Shown here: piece by piece, positions 34,001 to 42,262 of the stretch | How positions within the stretch are numbered: the stretch's first letter is position 1 | Layout of the letters: every line of letters starts with the position of its first letter | Origin: CBDCYS01 sp965226245 | Lineage (GTDB): Bacteria; Acidobacteriota; Terriglobia; Bryobacterales; UBA6623 | Assembly: GCA_965226245.1 (NCBI GenBank) | Contig: CBDDCL010000015.1 | Coordinates: forward strand, 5,518,001 to 5,582,000 | DNA length: 64,000 nt | Direction of reading: 5' to 3' | Notes under the pieces: generated by a model | The model's database searches: none | Seen by the model: the letters and a program-made list of their open reading frames with translations, nothing else | Told to the model about the DNA's origin: nothing | Translations under genes and position numbers: made by a program

Positions 34001-34747
34001 CGCCCAATCCAGCTCATTCTCGAGGGGCAACCCAGCGAGGTCAGCGCCGAGCAGCTAGAAGAAGCGGAGACCAACTATAGGGCGCTGAAAGAGAGGCTCG
34101 ACAATCTGGGGCCCGTCAACGTCCTGGCCCTGCAGGAGTACAAGGAAGCCAAGCAACGGCTCGATTTCCTCGAAACGCAGCAGGACGACCTGCTCACTTC
34201 GATTTCAGACACGCAAAAGGCGATTGCTGAAATCGACTCGGTATCCCGGCGCAAGTTTCAAGAAGCATTTGATGCGATCAACAAGCATTTTCGCAGCGTC
34301 TTTCAAACCCTGTTCGGCGGTGGTGTTGCTGAAATGCGCCTGATCGGCGATGAAGACGCGGCTGAATCGGGCGTCGATATCATCGCGTCGCCTCCCGGTA
34401 AGCGACTCCAAAACATCGCGCTTCTGTCGGGAGGCGAGAAGTCTCTGACGGCGATCGCTCTGCTGATGGCGACGTTCCGTTACCGCCCGAGTCCCTTCTG
34501 CGTGCTGGACGAAGTCGATGCCCCGCTGGATGAACCGAATCTCGTGCGATTCAGCCGCTTGATACGTCAGATGAGCGAAACCACCCAGTTCATCATCATC
34601 ACCCACAGCAAGACCACGATGGAATCCGCCCAGACCCTTTACGGTGTCACGATGCAGCAGCCGGGCGTGTCGCGGCTGGTTTCCGTGCGGATGCCCGCCC
34701 AAGAGAATGGCCCCGCTCCGCGGCAGCCGGTTATCTCGATGTCGTAG
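31043..34747 (+). CDS. smc: Chromosome segregation ATPase SMC
   Basis: SMC dimers, with ScpA and ScpB, extrude DNA loops and align chromosome arms. The 1234-aa protein has the head Walker A (IVGPNGCGKSNVSDAISWVLG, residue 32 on), a first coiled coil (about 200-510), the hinge (PIGILADYVEVDKEHEKATEDFL, about 560-690), a second coiled coil with an alanine run (about 730-1040), and the C-terminal LLSGGEKSLTAIALLMA signature plus Walker B FCVLDEVDAPLDEPN. A 30-residue Asn-Gly-Ser-Val repeat (about 97-125) is inserted in the N-terminal head before the conserved EIVVSRKLYRSGESQYLLNG. Start is TTG 31043. No scp genes are adjacent. Confidence 0.95.
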   Translation: MLHLKKLELFGYKSFSDRQELRFSGDGIAAIVGPNGCGKSNVSDAISWVLGEQSAKTLRGARMQDFIFNGSRDRKPSGLAQVTITMVDPGGIAAPARAGDSVNGSSVNGSGVNGSSASNGSISGAVSGPTEIVVSRKLYRSGESQYLLNGKICRLRDIQDLFRGTGLGPEHYAIIEQGRIEQILSSRPLDRRAFIEEAAGVTMFKSRKRLAELKLLSARENLNRVNDILQEVTRQVNSLKRQASKARRYEELKGELDEKLSLLVASRYRDMDQRLKASEQEMSSADGVCEERLTRLQECESELTSLRQREQQSGRTLQERRNELSQIALQSERLRSRIDQQARIAEDNQTRKQQAEAEIAHLDQRLKQLEEELLAAKATAEEADGKTGQVRDSLRTKTGQVERAQTFVRENEQVRERQRAEVLRLLDEISGLRNQLAKIEEFLAGNERQAARLGEEETAARQELAELLGRKAGLERDLENRQEQLDRLAERKSQTEREITAKKQESQARRAETEKLQEELSRLRARRDSLDEILSHHAYTTETVKNLFGAVARQPQDGFQPIGILADYVEVDKEHEKATEDFLREELEYVVVKTWQEAQEGLELLRRDVQGHATFLVHPESPVRAEIPALGPETGVSGRLADSIRLTNGLSGSASTLLPRLRGCYLVREDSAARRLAIQYPDLHFLMPDGRCYRGYTLSGGKKSRAGPLALKRELRELRPRVADSEQALAGAAAAAAAADAEVARKTAELESITAEFQEAEKAALAFDHDLRQTQQQTQRTERRLSVAQGELERVQKDTAEASAQGAEHQNKIGEQESRRVDAERAMAALSEQIQQGQRELARLGEEQVELRTELATLEERQKSAEHSLERIRQRIGEQQERRGQIAAQAERWETEREQLLANNVELQKEAGQHEDRREQAQREAEEIAQSLEQFRARIETLEKEIQSGRLSLEEARQRKAAIELKLAGLRSDVKHLEETCLRELQRPIQLILEGQPSEVSAEQLEEAETNYRALKERLDNLGPVNVLALQEYKEAKQRLDFLETQQDDLLTSISDTQKAIAEIDSVSRRKFQEAFDAINKHFRSVFQTLFGGGVAEMRLIGDEDAAESGVDIIASPPGKRLQNIALLSGGEKSLTAIALLMATFRYRPSPFCVLDEVDAPLDEPNLVRFSRLIRQMSETTQFIIITHSKTTMESAQTLYGVTMQQPGVSRLVSVRMPAQENGPAPRQPVISMS

Positions 34748-34991
34748 GAGTTCCCCTCTATCGTCGATCGGCATGGGGTCAATCGGCTGATTCACACAAA
34801 CCCGCCGCGGGCGCCGCGGATAGCGATTGATCAGTTGGTCGTGAGCCGGTCCATTGGTAAGATAGAAGATTAGTTAGGCGCTTGACGAGCCAGAGCGTCG
34901 AGGCGTTCCTTCCGTCACACTGCTCCTCTCGTAGAATCACTTTTGAGAGCATAGACCCCGGTTGGCCGCACCAGCCGAAGAGGTAATCACT

Positions 34992-36851
34992 ATGTCCGTT
35001 GAGACTCAGAGCGAACTTCTATCTTGGTTGCGCGATAAGGCCACCCGCCTGCGGATTCACTCGATCCGCGCAACAACGGAAGCGGGCAGCGGCCATCCCA
35101 CGAGTTGCGCCTCGGCCGCCGAAATCCTGGCGGCCCTGTTCTTTTCAGTCATGCGGTACGACCCCAAGGATCCCGCGAATCCCGCCAATGATGTCTTCAT
35201 CCTTTCCAAGGGACATGCCGCTCCTGTCCTCTATGCCGCCTGGGCCGAAGCCGGCTACATTCCCGAAGCCGAGCTGCTGAACCTGCGCAAGATCGACTCT
35301 GACCTCGAAGGGCATCCCCCCACGACGCTGCCTTTCGTGGATTTGGCGACGGGGTCGCTGGGGCAAGGCCTCTCGGCCGGACTCGGCATGGCTCTCAACG
35401 CCCGCGTCGACGGACGCGGCCAGAGAATCTATGTGCTGCTCGGCGACGGCGAATCAGCGGAAGGGTCGGTCTGGGAAGCGGCGGCCATGGCCTCGCATCT
35501 GAGTGTCAGCAACCTTTGCGCCACCATCGACGTGAACCGCCTGGGACAGAGCGAGCCGACCATGCTGCAGCATGACATGGATACCTATCGCAAACGCTGG
35601 GAGTCGTTCGGCTGGCAAGCGCTGGTCGTCGACGGTCATGACGTCGAAGAGCTTGTGGGGGCCTACGAAAAGGCGGCCGCCACGACCGGCCGTCCCACCG
35701 TTGTTTTGGCGAAGACCTTCAAAGGGAAAGGCATCGCGTTCGCGGAAGACAAGAACGGCTGGCACGGCAAACCCTTGGCCAAGGGAGAGCAGGCCGGCGG
35801 CGCCATTGCGGCGCTGCAAGCGCAACTGAGCAATTCCAGCTACCGCTGGACGCCGAAGCTGCCGTCTTCGAACGGCCCGGGCCCGGCGCCGGCGTCGCCC
35901 GTTCCCGCGCCTCCCTATTCGTTGGGAGACAAGGTCGCAACGCGGCAGGCATTCGGGAAAGCGCTGGCGACGCTCGCCACGGTGAATCCGCGGATCGTGG
36001 CTATTGATGGCGATGTCAAGAATTCCACATTCACGCAGGACATCGAGAACGAGTGCCCAGAGCGCTTCTTCCAGGGATTCATCGCGGAGCAAAACATGGT
36101 TGGTGTCGCCATGGGCTTCGCAGCGCGCGGAAAGATCGCCTTCGCGGCCAGCTTCGCCTGTTTCCTCAGCCGCGGCTATGATTTCATGCGATTGGCGGCG
36201 ATTAGCGGAACCAACCTCAAGCTGGTCGGGACCCACGCGGGCATCTCGATCGGAGAGGACGGCCCCTCGCAGATGGGGCTCGAAGACCTGGCCATGACCT
36301 GCGCCGAACCCAACTACACGGTGCTCTATCCCAGCGACGGAACGAGTGCCTGGAGAGCAATCGAGCTGGCCGCGGCGACAGAAGGGCCGGCCTATGTGCG
36401 AACCAGCCGTCCCGCCACGCCGGTGATCTACGAAGCCGGTGAGGAGTTCAGCGTTGGAAAATCCAAAGTCGTTCGTCAGAGCGGCGGCGACCAGGTGACG
36501 GTCGTTGCGGCCGGCGTCACGCTATTCGAGGCACTCTCGGCGCACCAGCAGCTTGCCGCCGAAGGAATTGCGATTCGGGTCATCGACCTGTTCAGCGTGC
36601 AGCCGATCGACAAAGAGACGCTGACCCATGCCGCTCGCGCCACCAATGGTTTGGTCGTGACAGTGGAAGACCACTACGCTCACGGCGGAATCGGCGACGC
36701 CGTGCTTTCCGCCCTGGCAACCGAGAGAGCCTCCGTTCACAAGTTAGCGGTCAGAGGCATCGCCCGCAGCGGACCGTCGGCGGAGCTGCTGGACCGTTTC
36801 GGAATCTCGGCACGTCACATCGTGAACAAAGTGAAAGAACTGGTCAGCTAG
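34992..36851 (+). CDS. tkt: Transketolase
   Basis: Transketolase moves two-carbon units between sugar phosphates in the pentose phosphate pathway, with thiamine diphosphate and Mg2+. The 619-aa protein has the N-terminal substrate/cofactor His (AGSGHPTSCASAAEIL), ThDP motif GDGESAEGSVWEAAAMASHLSVSNLCATIDVN, the central pyrimidine-binding region with catalytic Glu (FIAEQNMVGVAMGFA) and the C-terminal domain (VVTVEDHYAHGGIGDAVLSAL). It resembles the shorter, animal-like transketolase group rather than the 660-aa E. coli type. ATG 34992 is used; a frame-open TTG at 34962 lacks homology. Confidence 0.92.
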   Translation: MSVETQSELLSWLRDKATRLRIHSIRATTEAGSGHPTSCASAAEILAALFFSVMRYDPKDPANPANDVFILSKGHAAPVLYAAWAEAGYIPEAELLNLRKIDSDLEGHPPTTLPFVDLATGSLGQGLSAGLGMALNARVDGRGQRIYVLLGDGESAEGSVWEAAAMASHLSVSNLCATIDVNRLGQSEPTMLQHDMDTYRKRWESFGWQALVVDGHDVEELVGAYEKAAATTGRPTVVLAKTFKGKGIAFAEDKNGWHGKPLAKGEQAGGAIAALQAQLSNSSYRWTPKLPSSNGPGPAPASPVPAPPYSLGDKVATRQAFGKALATLATVNPRIVAIDGDVKNSTFTQDIENECPERFFQGFIAEQNMVGVAMGFAARGKIAFAASFACFLSRGYDFMRLAAISGTNLKLVGTHAGISIGEDGPSQMGLEDLAMTCAEPNYTVLYPSDGTSAWRAIELAAATEGPAYVRTSRPATPVIYEAGEEFSVGKSKVVRQSGGDQVTVVAAGVTLFEALSAHQQLAAEGIAIRVIDLFSVQPIDKETLTHAARATNGLVVTVEDHYAHGGIGDAVLSALATERASVHKLAVRGIARSGPSAELLDRFGISARHIVNKVKELVS

Positions 36852-37270
36852 CGTAGTGCGCCAATCAGACCGTAACGTATGGCGAGTCGCTTCCGTGCCT
36901 GTTAGCGGCGTGGAAGAGATCTTTGCGCTCCAAATCCACGCGGTGATGCGGGCCATTTGAGCCGCGTTCACGCGGCTTGGTGTTCTTAGGCCAGTCGTTT
37001 TACGGCTGGCAGGCCCAGCCGCTCAAGCTTTGTCAGCCCGTTTTAACGGGCTTCCCTCTTCCCAACGGAAATCTATACGTTGCGGCATCATTGGCGCACT
37101 ACACAAGCGGTGTTTCCCCACTCGCAATTCGTCGTGGCCGTTGAAGCCCTTGCCTTCGAACCGCCCGACACGTCCCGTACTTCCGGGGCGATGCCCTATA
37201 GCAAGTGTGTCGTAAATCACCGTTTCTAGAGTTGGGGCCTTGAAATCCAGTTGATTCATACGTATAATTA
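36852..37270. other. Intergenic region holding repeat family B
   Basis: About 420 bases between transketolase and the TetR gene. No gene is supported. The first part holds a three-hairpin repeat (36959-37053), which may also serve as the transketolase 3' end. Confidence 0.5.
36959..37053 (+). repeat. Three-hairpin dispersed repeat (family B), copy 1
   Basis: Three small hairpins in series: GAGCCGCGTTCACGCGGCTT, then CCAGTCGTTTTACGGCTGG, then AGCCCGTTTTAACGGGCTT. The same series in the same order and spacing lies at 57083-57176, with paired changes in the second hairpin (CCGGCGGTTTTACGGCCGG). The third hairpin also occurs alone at 17141-17160. All copies are intergenic. Confidence 0.8.
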
Positions 37271-37300
37271 AATCAGTCGATTGAGTCAATCAGTCGATTG
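37271..37300 (+). promoter_or_regulatory. Tandem operator-like sites upstream of the TetR gene
   Basis: AATCAGTCGATTG occurs twice (37271-37283 and 37288-37300), 17 bases apart. Each copy is a partial palindrome (AATC-N5-GATT). The pair lies 18 bases before the TetR-family start codon, the usual place for autoregulation. TetR dimers bind such inverted sites, so this is a probable self-operator. Confidence 0.6.
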
Positions 37301-37318
37301 TATTAAAATGTACAGCCC

Positions 37319-38107
37319 ATGGCCATCAACACCAAAGAACTCATCCTCGATACGGCGGAGAGGCTCTTTGCCGAAAACGGCATCGACGCCATTTCGCTAC
37401 GGACAATCATCTCGGAGGCGGGGGTGAACCTCGCCGCTATTCATTACCACTATGGGTCGAAGAACCTGCTGGTCAAAGAGGTTTTCGGACGGCGAATCAG
37501 GCCGGTCAATCGGCAACGGCTGATGTTGCTGGATGAGTGCGAGGCTCGTGCGGGCGAAGGGCCGCTGCCGATAGAGGATGTGCTTCGTGCTTTTTTCGCT
37601 CCAGCGATTCGGCTCAGTCACGATAAAGAGCGCGGGCACATTTTCATGTGCCTGTGCGGGCGGTTTTGGGCCGAGGTCAGCGGCAAAATGCAGGCCCAGT
37701 TCGACGAGCTATTTCGCGAGGTGATCCGGCGCTTCTTGGCGGCCTTTCATCGGGCGCTGCCCCACCTGTCAGAGAAGGAGATTTTTTGGCGGGTTCACTT
37801 TGCGGTAGGAGGAATGGTTCACACGATGGTGCATAGCGAGTGGCTGGCACGAATGTCGGGCGGACTTTGTCATCCCTCGGATGTCGAGGAGACGATACAG
37901 CAGTTAGTGAGCTACGCCGCGGCGGGATTCAGTGCACCCGCGCCGCCATCGGCGAGTTCCGAGAGGCCGTTGGGTACGGAAAGAGAAAGGGTTGGCGCAA
38001 ATAGCGAGGGGCAGTCATCTCTCCACGGTAGCCACATTAATAACATCACGGAAACAGGTTGCGAGGGGGTTATGCAGGACGAAGGCCGCGCCGCGCTTTG
38101 CGTCTAA
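37319..38107 (+). CDS. TetR-family transcriptional regulator
   Basis: A 262-aa repressor-type protein. The N-terminal helix-turn-helix is canonical (ILDTAERLFAENGIDAISLRTIISEAGVNLAAIHYHYGSKNLLVKEVF, residues 9-56). The ligand-binding domain has the FRRF/CerR-like character (IFMCLCGRFWAEVSGKMQAQFDELFREVIRRFLAAFHRALP). The last 55 residues are Ser/Gly/Glu rich, longer than in relatives, and probably disordered or from a shifted stop. No target gene follows on the same strand; an AT-rich stretch with two operator-like sites lies directly upstream. Inducer unknown. Confidence 0.85.
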   Translation: MAINTKELILDTAERLFAENGIDAISLRTIISEAGVNLAAIHYHYGSKNLLVKEVFGRRIRPVNRQRLMLLDECEARAGEGPLPIEDVLRAFFAPAIRLSHDKERGHIFMCLCGRFWAEVSGKMQAQFDELFREVIRRFLAAFHRALPHLSEKEIFWRVHFAVGGMVHTMVHSEWLARMSGGLCHPSDVEETIQQLVSYAAAGFSAPAPPSASSERPLGTERERVGANSEGQSSLHGSHINNITETGCEGVMQDEGRAALCV

Positions 38108-38330
38108 GCTATAGTTCGCGTAGGTTCTGATTTTCGTCGTAATTACGCACAGGCGGCGCAAGCCTCAAACCTGAGGTCACAGGCGATCGACCGAACAACT
38201 TTCGTGCCAGTCCGCGAGCGGATCCCTGATGGAAGAAATCCGTGCTGTACGCAACAGGTTAACCTAGGGTGCGATTGTGATAACGGCTCGCTCGTCACGG
38301 ATATTCGGTCAGAATCCAACTAAGGATTCG
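38108..38330. other. Short gene-free stretch before the mobile-element cluster
   Basis: About 220 bases between the TetR stop and the 188-bp MITE target repeat; no gene, hairpin or promoter stands out. Confidence 0.4.
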
Positions 38331-38335
38331 TTAAT

Positions 38336-38523
38336 CCTAAAAACGGCAGTTAGTCGTCTTCGAACCGCCCCAACCTTGTGACGAGACGTCAGTTGGACCC
38401 GAGTGTCGTCGGGGACCGGCGGGTGAAGATTGCAACTGCTCCGCAGTTGCAATATCAGCACATAAGATACGTTCTTTCAATATGTTACAACGAATGCTAG
38501 AACGTCCAACTGCCGTTTTTAGG
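38336..38523. mobile_element. 188-bp MITE with IS1380-like ends
   Basis: The element has 16-bp perfect terminal repeats CCTAAAAACGGCAGTT, and the target copy TTAAT lies on both sides (38331-38335 and 38524-38528). The ends match those of the complete IS1380-like element that begins 456 bases further on, so that transposase could mobilise it. It encodes nothing. An 11-bp stem ATTGCAACTGC / GCAGTTGCAAT (38429-38453) shares its core with sequence inside the full element (near 39100). Confidence 0.88.
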
Positions 38524-38544
38524 TTAATAAATAACATTACCATG

Positions 38545-38947
38545 CTAACCGGATTTTCCGGGGAGCAGCTCGCGGTCGCCGACGAACACCACTCGCTGCA
38601 GGCCGAAGCGTTGCCGCAGGTCCGCGAGCACCGGCTCGACCGTCTGGGCGTCGTGCAAGTTGTCGCGAAACACATGATGCGCGATCGGCCAGCCGTCGAC
38701 CCGCACCACCCCGACCAAGACTTGGCGCTGACGCGGTTGGCCGTCGCGTGAGTAGCCGTGCCGGCCCGGCCGGCCCGCTGCCTTGGAAATACGTCGAGGT
38801 CAGATCGTAGAAAACCATCTCGGCGCGCAGCGAAAACAGATCGCGCAGCCTGAGGAACAGTTGCTTTTGATACGGTTGGTGCGCTGGGATATCAGGGCGA
38901 AAGAAGACCGAAAGTAGGCTAGGTTTTGGACCCGTTTTGGGATCCAC
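38545..38947 (-). pseudogene. Fragment of an IS1634/IS4-like transposase
   Basis: The minus frame shows a DDE-transposase stretch (LFLRLRDLFSLRAEMVFYDLTSTYFQGSGPAG), in which the YDLTSTYF motif carries a catalytic Asp. Shortly after, the frame breaks. One base off, the protein continues as RDGQPRQRQVLVGVVRVDGWPIAHHVF and VLADLRQRFGLQRVVFVGDREL before a stop at 38545. Both ends are missing. It is a relic lying between the MITE and the IS1380-like element. Confidence 0.7.
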
Positions 38948-38978
38948 CTAAGAGAGGGAGGGGCTGGAAGTGGTTGAA

Positions 38979-40612
38979 CCTAAAAACGGCAGTTGCTAGG
39001 GGGCATCGGTGACATACAAGGGGCCGCCGAGGACTCTGCCGTGGAGAAATTGGCGGAAAATCCAGCTCAGAATCAGTCGCCAGCGTTGGGCTCGGGTCAA
39101 CTGCTCCGCAGTTGCTCGCACCCATTGCAAAAAGGCGCTCCCCCGCTGCAAAGCCGCCTTCATCTGCCGCGCCCTGGCGTGCAAGCTGGTAATCGTTACC
39201 GTGGTTTGGTGGCCGTGGCGCGTCCGCCGGGCAATGCCGTGCAGCAGCAGCGGACGCGTCGTGATCGCCTCGCCATGCTTGTCGGGGATCGCCAGCCGCG
39301 TAAACAGCGTCCACCAGTTGTACACCAACGCCCCGATGCGCGCCAGCACCTGACAACGCAGCAGGTCCTGGGTCGTGAATCCCGACCAACTCCACTGGTT
39401 CTTCAATTCGTCAAAGTTGTTCTCCGCGTCCGCCCGGTCGCGATAGTGCTGTGCGATTGTCGCCACCTCCTCGTCGAGCGAACTCAGCAGCACCACGTAC
39501 TCATAGAGCACACCCTGGTCGACGATTTCCGCCAACCCCAACGAGAGCTGTTGCGGCGCCGCCGGGTCGGGCTGAGTGAGGGCCAGATCGTTGCGAATCT
39601 GGCGCCGCAACACCACCAGCGGCCGGGACCGGCTCCAGCCTTCCAGCATCAACTCCGTGCGGATCGCTTGCCAGCCTTTGCCCGCCGACTCCCATTCCTC
39701 GCTGCGAAACAACCTCTCCAACAGTCCCTTCACGCCCCGGCTCTGCCGCAATTTGAACAAATAAGGAAGCTCGCGCTGTGCGGCGCCCAGCATCATCCGC
39801 TCCGTCCCCCAGCCGATATCTCCGCGCAGCAGCGCCGGACGCTGCCCGGGTTCCAAGCCGTCGATAAACTTCCACAACTCCGGCTGCGCATACGAGGACG
39901 CCGTCTGGTTGCCCGGCTGCATTTCCACTTCCAGCAGCAGCCGCAAGTTGGCCACGAAGTAAGTGTGGTAGACGTGCGAAGGACGCCCCGGCTTGCCCGG
40001 GTTGTAACCGCGCTTGGCGCCCTGCTGGCACCCGTAGAGCGGCTTGACGCTGGAGTCGACGTCGAGGATCCAGGGCTCTTCCAGCAGCGCCTCGTAGGTT
40101 CGCTGCAAATGCTCGCGCAGCCAGTTGCTGCAAGCCTTCTCGTCGGCCCTTTGAAACGCCCGCCGCGCCGAGTCTTCGCTGACGACCTTGCTCATCCCCA
40201 GCAACTGCGGGTTGACCCCATCGCCACGGATCGAGCTGATGTGCGCGTAGCGGCGATGTCCCGCCAGCAGGCTCAGCAGCAGGGCGCCCAACACGTCGCG
40301 CACCGCCGGCGCGTTGGGGCTGCGGTAGTCGAGCGGACAAGCGGCGACCCAGTCGTTGAACAACCCGGCGGTTTTAAGAAACTCGATGAAGTAGGGCATC
40401 TGCCCGTAGGCGGTTACCGCCGCGCCGGCGTCCCAGCGCAGGTGCACCTTGCCGCCGTAGGTGTCCACCGCCCGGCTGCCACTGCTCTGCTTAGCGATGG
40501 CATTTTGGGGCTCCCCCAGCGGGTGAAGCTGTATTGCGCCTCGTGATTTCGACATCACCCACAGTATCAACCACTTGCCCCCTGAGCCGCCAATTCAACC
40601 GCCGTTTTTAGG
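38979..40612 (-). mobile_element. Complete IS1380-like element (1634 bp)
   Basis: Terminal repeats CCTAAAAACGGCAGTTG (left) and CCTAAAAACGGCGGTTG (right, complement) differ at one base. TTGAA flanks both sides (38974-38978 and 40613-40617). One transposase gene fills the element. The right end is 10 bases from the 3' end of a tRNA-Ala gene. Confidence 0.9.
38996..40552 (-). CDS. IS1380-family transposase
   Basis: About 518 aa from ATG 40552 (MSKSRGAIQLHPLG); the frame is open a few codons further, to 40570. The DDE domain shows the first Asp in WILDVDSSVKPLYG, the second in LLRGDIGWGTERMM and the YREK-like region YRDRADAENNFDELKNQWSW with the third acidic residue. GYNPGKPGRPSH is the family's conserved GYNPKKPGRPSH stretch. 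No internal stops, so it looks functional. Confidence 0.88.
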   Translation of the reverse strand, partial: SKSRGAIQLHPLGEPQNAIAKQSSGSRAVDTYGGKVHLRWDAGAAVTAYGQMPYFIEFLKTAGLFNDWVAACPLDYRSPNAPAVRDVLGALLLSLLAGHRRYAHISSIRGDGVNPQLLGMSKVVSEDSARRAFQRADEKACSNWLREHLQRTYEALLEEPWILDVDSSVKPLYGCQQGAKRGYNPGKPGRPSHVYHTYFVANLRLLLEVEMQPGNQTASSYAQPELWKFIDGLEPGQRPALLRGDIGWGTERMMLGAAQRELPYLFKLRQSRGVKGLLERLFRSEEWESAGKGWQAIRTELMLEGWSRSRPLVVLRRQIRNDLALTQPDPAAPQQLSLGLAEIVDQGVLYEYVVLLSSLDEEVATIAQHYRDRADAENNFDELKNQWSWSGFTTQDLLRCQVLARIGALVYNWWTLFTRLAIPDKHGEAITTRPLLLHGIARRTRHGHQTTVTITSLHARARQMKAALQRGSAFLQWVRATAEQLTRAQRWRLILSWIFRQFLHGRVLGGPLYVTDAP

Positions 40613-40622
40613 TTGAAGGGAT

Positions 40623-40698
40623 TGGTGGACCTGGAGGGATTCGAACCCTCGACCTCTTCCATGCCATGGAAGCGCGCTCCCAACTGCGCCACAGGCCC
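40623..40698 (-). tRNA. tRNA-Ala (anticodon GGC)
   Basis: The minus strand folds as a complete 76-nt tRNA with encoded CCA: acceptor stem GGGCCTG / CAGGTCC, D-arm with AGTTGGGA, anticodon stem CTTCC / GGAAG around loop ATGGCAT (anticodon GGC, reading GCC), and T-arm GAGGG-TTCGAAT-CCCTC. Discriminator A precedes CCA. An IS1380-like element ends just past its 3' end. Confidence 0.95.
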
Positions 40699-41065
40699 CT
40701 GGGGCATCTTTCCTCCAGAATACCATGGACAACGGCAAGCGAGGTTCGCCCCAATACTGTTCAGTTGGCAGTTATGGGGAGGGTTTTGGTTGAGTGGCGC
40801 GTGCTCTTGTTTCGGGCATCCATGAACGCCCGCCACACAGCGCTCTGCTGCAGAAGTGTAAGCATCCGTTTGTTTTCCTGCGCCTCGTCCGGCGCTTGTG
40901 GGCGACTGTGACCCCACCCTCACGGGTGGGGCTCTCAGTTTCGGGTTGCGGCCGCTCGGTCAACCAATCCTAGCCTGGCCGTTCGGCAATGCGTGGAGAT
41001 CCCTGATGGGGGATACTCGCGCCACGAGCGGCCGGCTAACTCAGGGCGCTATCCCGACTCTCTCG

Positions 41066-42262
41066 TCAGGCTGCCGCGCCGACGATGCCGTGCGGGTCAA
41101 AGATGTACTTCTTGGCGGCTCCCTTGTCAAAGTCTTTGTAACCGTCGGGAGCATCGTCGAGCGTGATCACCGTTGCGTTCACGGCCTTGGCAATCTGAAC
41201 TTTGTCGTGCAGAATTGCCATCATCAGTTGGCGATGGTACTTTATTACCGGACATTGGCCGGTCGTGAATTGGTGGGACTTTGCCCAGCCCAGGCCGATA
41301 CGGATGCTCAACCGCCCGTGCCTGGCGTTGTCATCCACGCCGCCGGGGTCTTCGGTCACGTAAAGTCCCGGAATTCCCAGCGCGCCGCCCGCCCGTGTGA
41401 TCGTCATCAGTGAATTGAGCACCGTCGCGGGTTGCTCGACGGCACTGTCCGCGCCGTGACCGCGGGCTTCAAAGCCTACGCAATCCACGGCACAGTCTAC
41501 CTGGGGCTCGCCTACGATTTCGGCTATCTGGTCCTCGAGTGAAGCGTCCTTCGTAAGGTCGACTGATTCGCAGCCGAAGCTGCGAGCTTGGGCCAACCTG
41601 TCGGGAATCATATCTCCCACGATGACTACCGCAGCCCCCAGCAAGTGACATGAGGCCGCAGAGGCTAAACCGACGGGGCCGGCGCCGGCAATGTAGACCA
41701 CTGATCCAGTGGTGACTCCGGCGGTGACCGCCCCGTGGTAGCCGGTGGGGAAGATGTCTGAGAGCAGCGCCAGATCTTGTATCTTCGCCATCGCCTGGTC
41801 TCGATCCGGGAACTTCAAGAGATTGAAGTCCGCGTAGGGACACATCACGTATTCGGCCTGACCGCCGACCCAGCCACCCATGTCGACATACCCGTAGGCG
41901 GCACCAGGGCGGGCCGGATTCACATTCAAACAAATACCTGTCTTGCGCTCCTTGCAACAGACGCAGCGGCCGCAGGCGATGTTGAACGGAACCGAGACGA
42001 TGTCACCGACCTTGATGAATTCGACATCGCTTCCCGCCTCAATCACCTCACCCGTGATCTCGTGACCGAGAATCAGACCACTGGGAGCGGTTGTCCTGCC
42101 CCGCACCATATGTTGGTCGCTGCCGCAGATATTTGTCGCAACGATTTTGAGAATTACGCCGTGCTGGCACTTACGGTCACCGAGCGCCAGTTTTGGAAAG
42201 TCGATGGATTGTACCTCGACATTTCCTGGCCCCATGTAGGCGACACCTCGATTCGAAGCCAT
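41066..42262 (-). CDS. fdhA: Glutathione-independent formaldehyde dehydrogenase
   Basis: A 398-aa zinc alcohol-dehydrogenase relative that oxidises formaldehyde to formate with NAD, as in Pseudomonas FdhA. Catalytic zinc ligands are in NICGSDQHM (Cys) and LGHEITG (His); structural zinc cysteines are in ACGRCVCCKERKTGIC; the Rossmann motif is AGAGPVGLAS. The DMGGWVGGQAEYVMCPYADFNLLKFPD stretch and the long insert GARGHGADSAVEQPATVLN are typical of this subfamily, and the length matches. The start ATG 42262 originally lay about 145 bases from the divergent ggt gene, before an insertion element landed between them. Confidence 0.92.
   Translation of the reverse strand: MASNRGVAYMGPGNVEVQSIDFPKLALGDRKCQHGVILKIVATNICGSDQHMVRGRTTAPSGLILGHEITGEVIEAGSDVEFIKVGDIVSVPFNIACGRCVCCKERKTGICLNVNPARPGAAYGYVDMGGWVGGQAEYVMCPYADFNLLKFPDRDQAMAKIQDLALLSDIFPTGYHGAVTAGVTTGSVVYIAGAGPVGLASAASCHLLGAAVVIVGDMIPDRLAQARSFGCESVDLTKDASLEDQIAEIVGEPQVDCAVDCVGFEARGHGADSAVEQPATVLNSLMTITRAGGALGIPGLYVTEDPGGVDDNARHGRLSIRIGLGWAKSHQFTTGQCPVIKYHRQLMMAILHDKVQIAKAVNATVITLDDAPDGYKDFDKGAAKKYIFDPHGIVGAAA

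Noticed and set aside
38993..40546. 517-codon plus-strand frame opposite the IS1380 transposase
   Set aside because: Antisense shadow; the minus strand has the full DDE transposase with conserved motifs.
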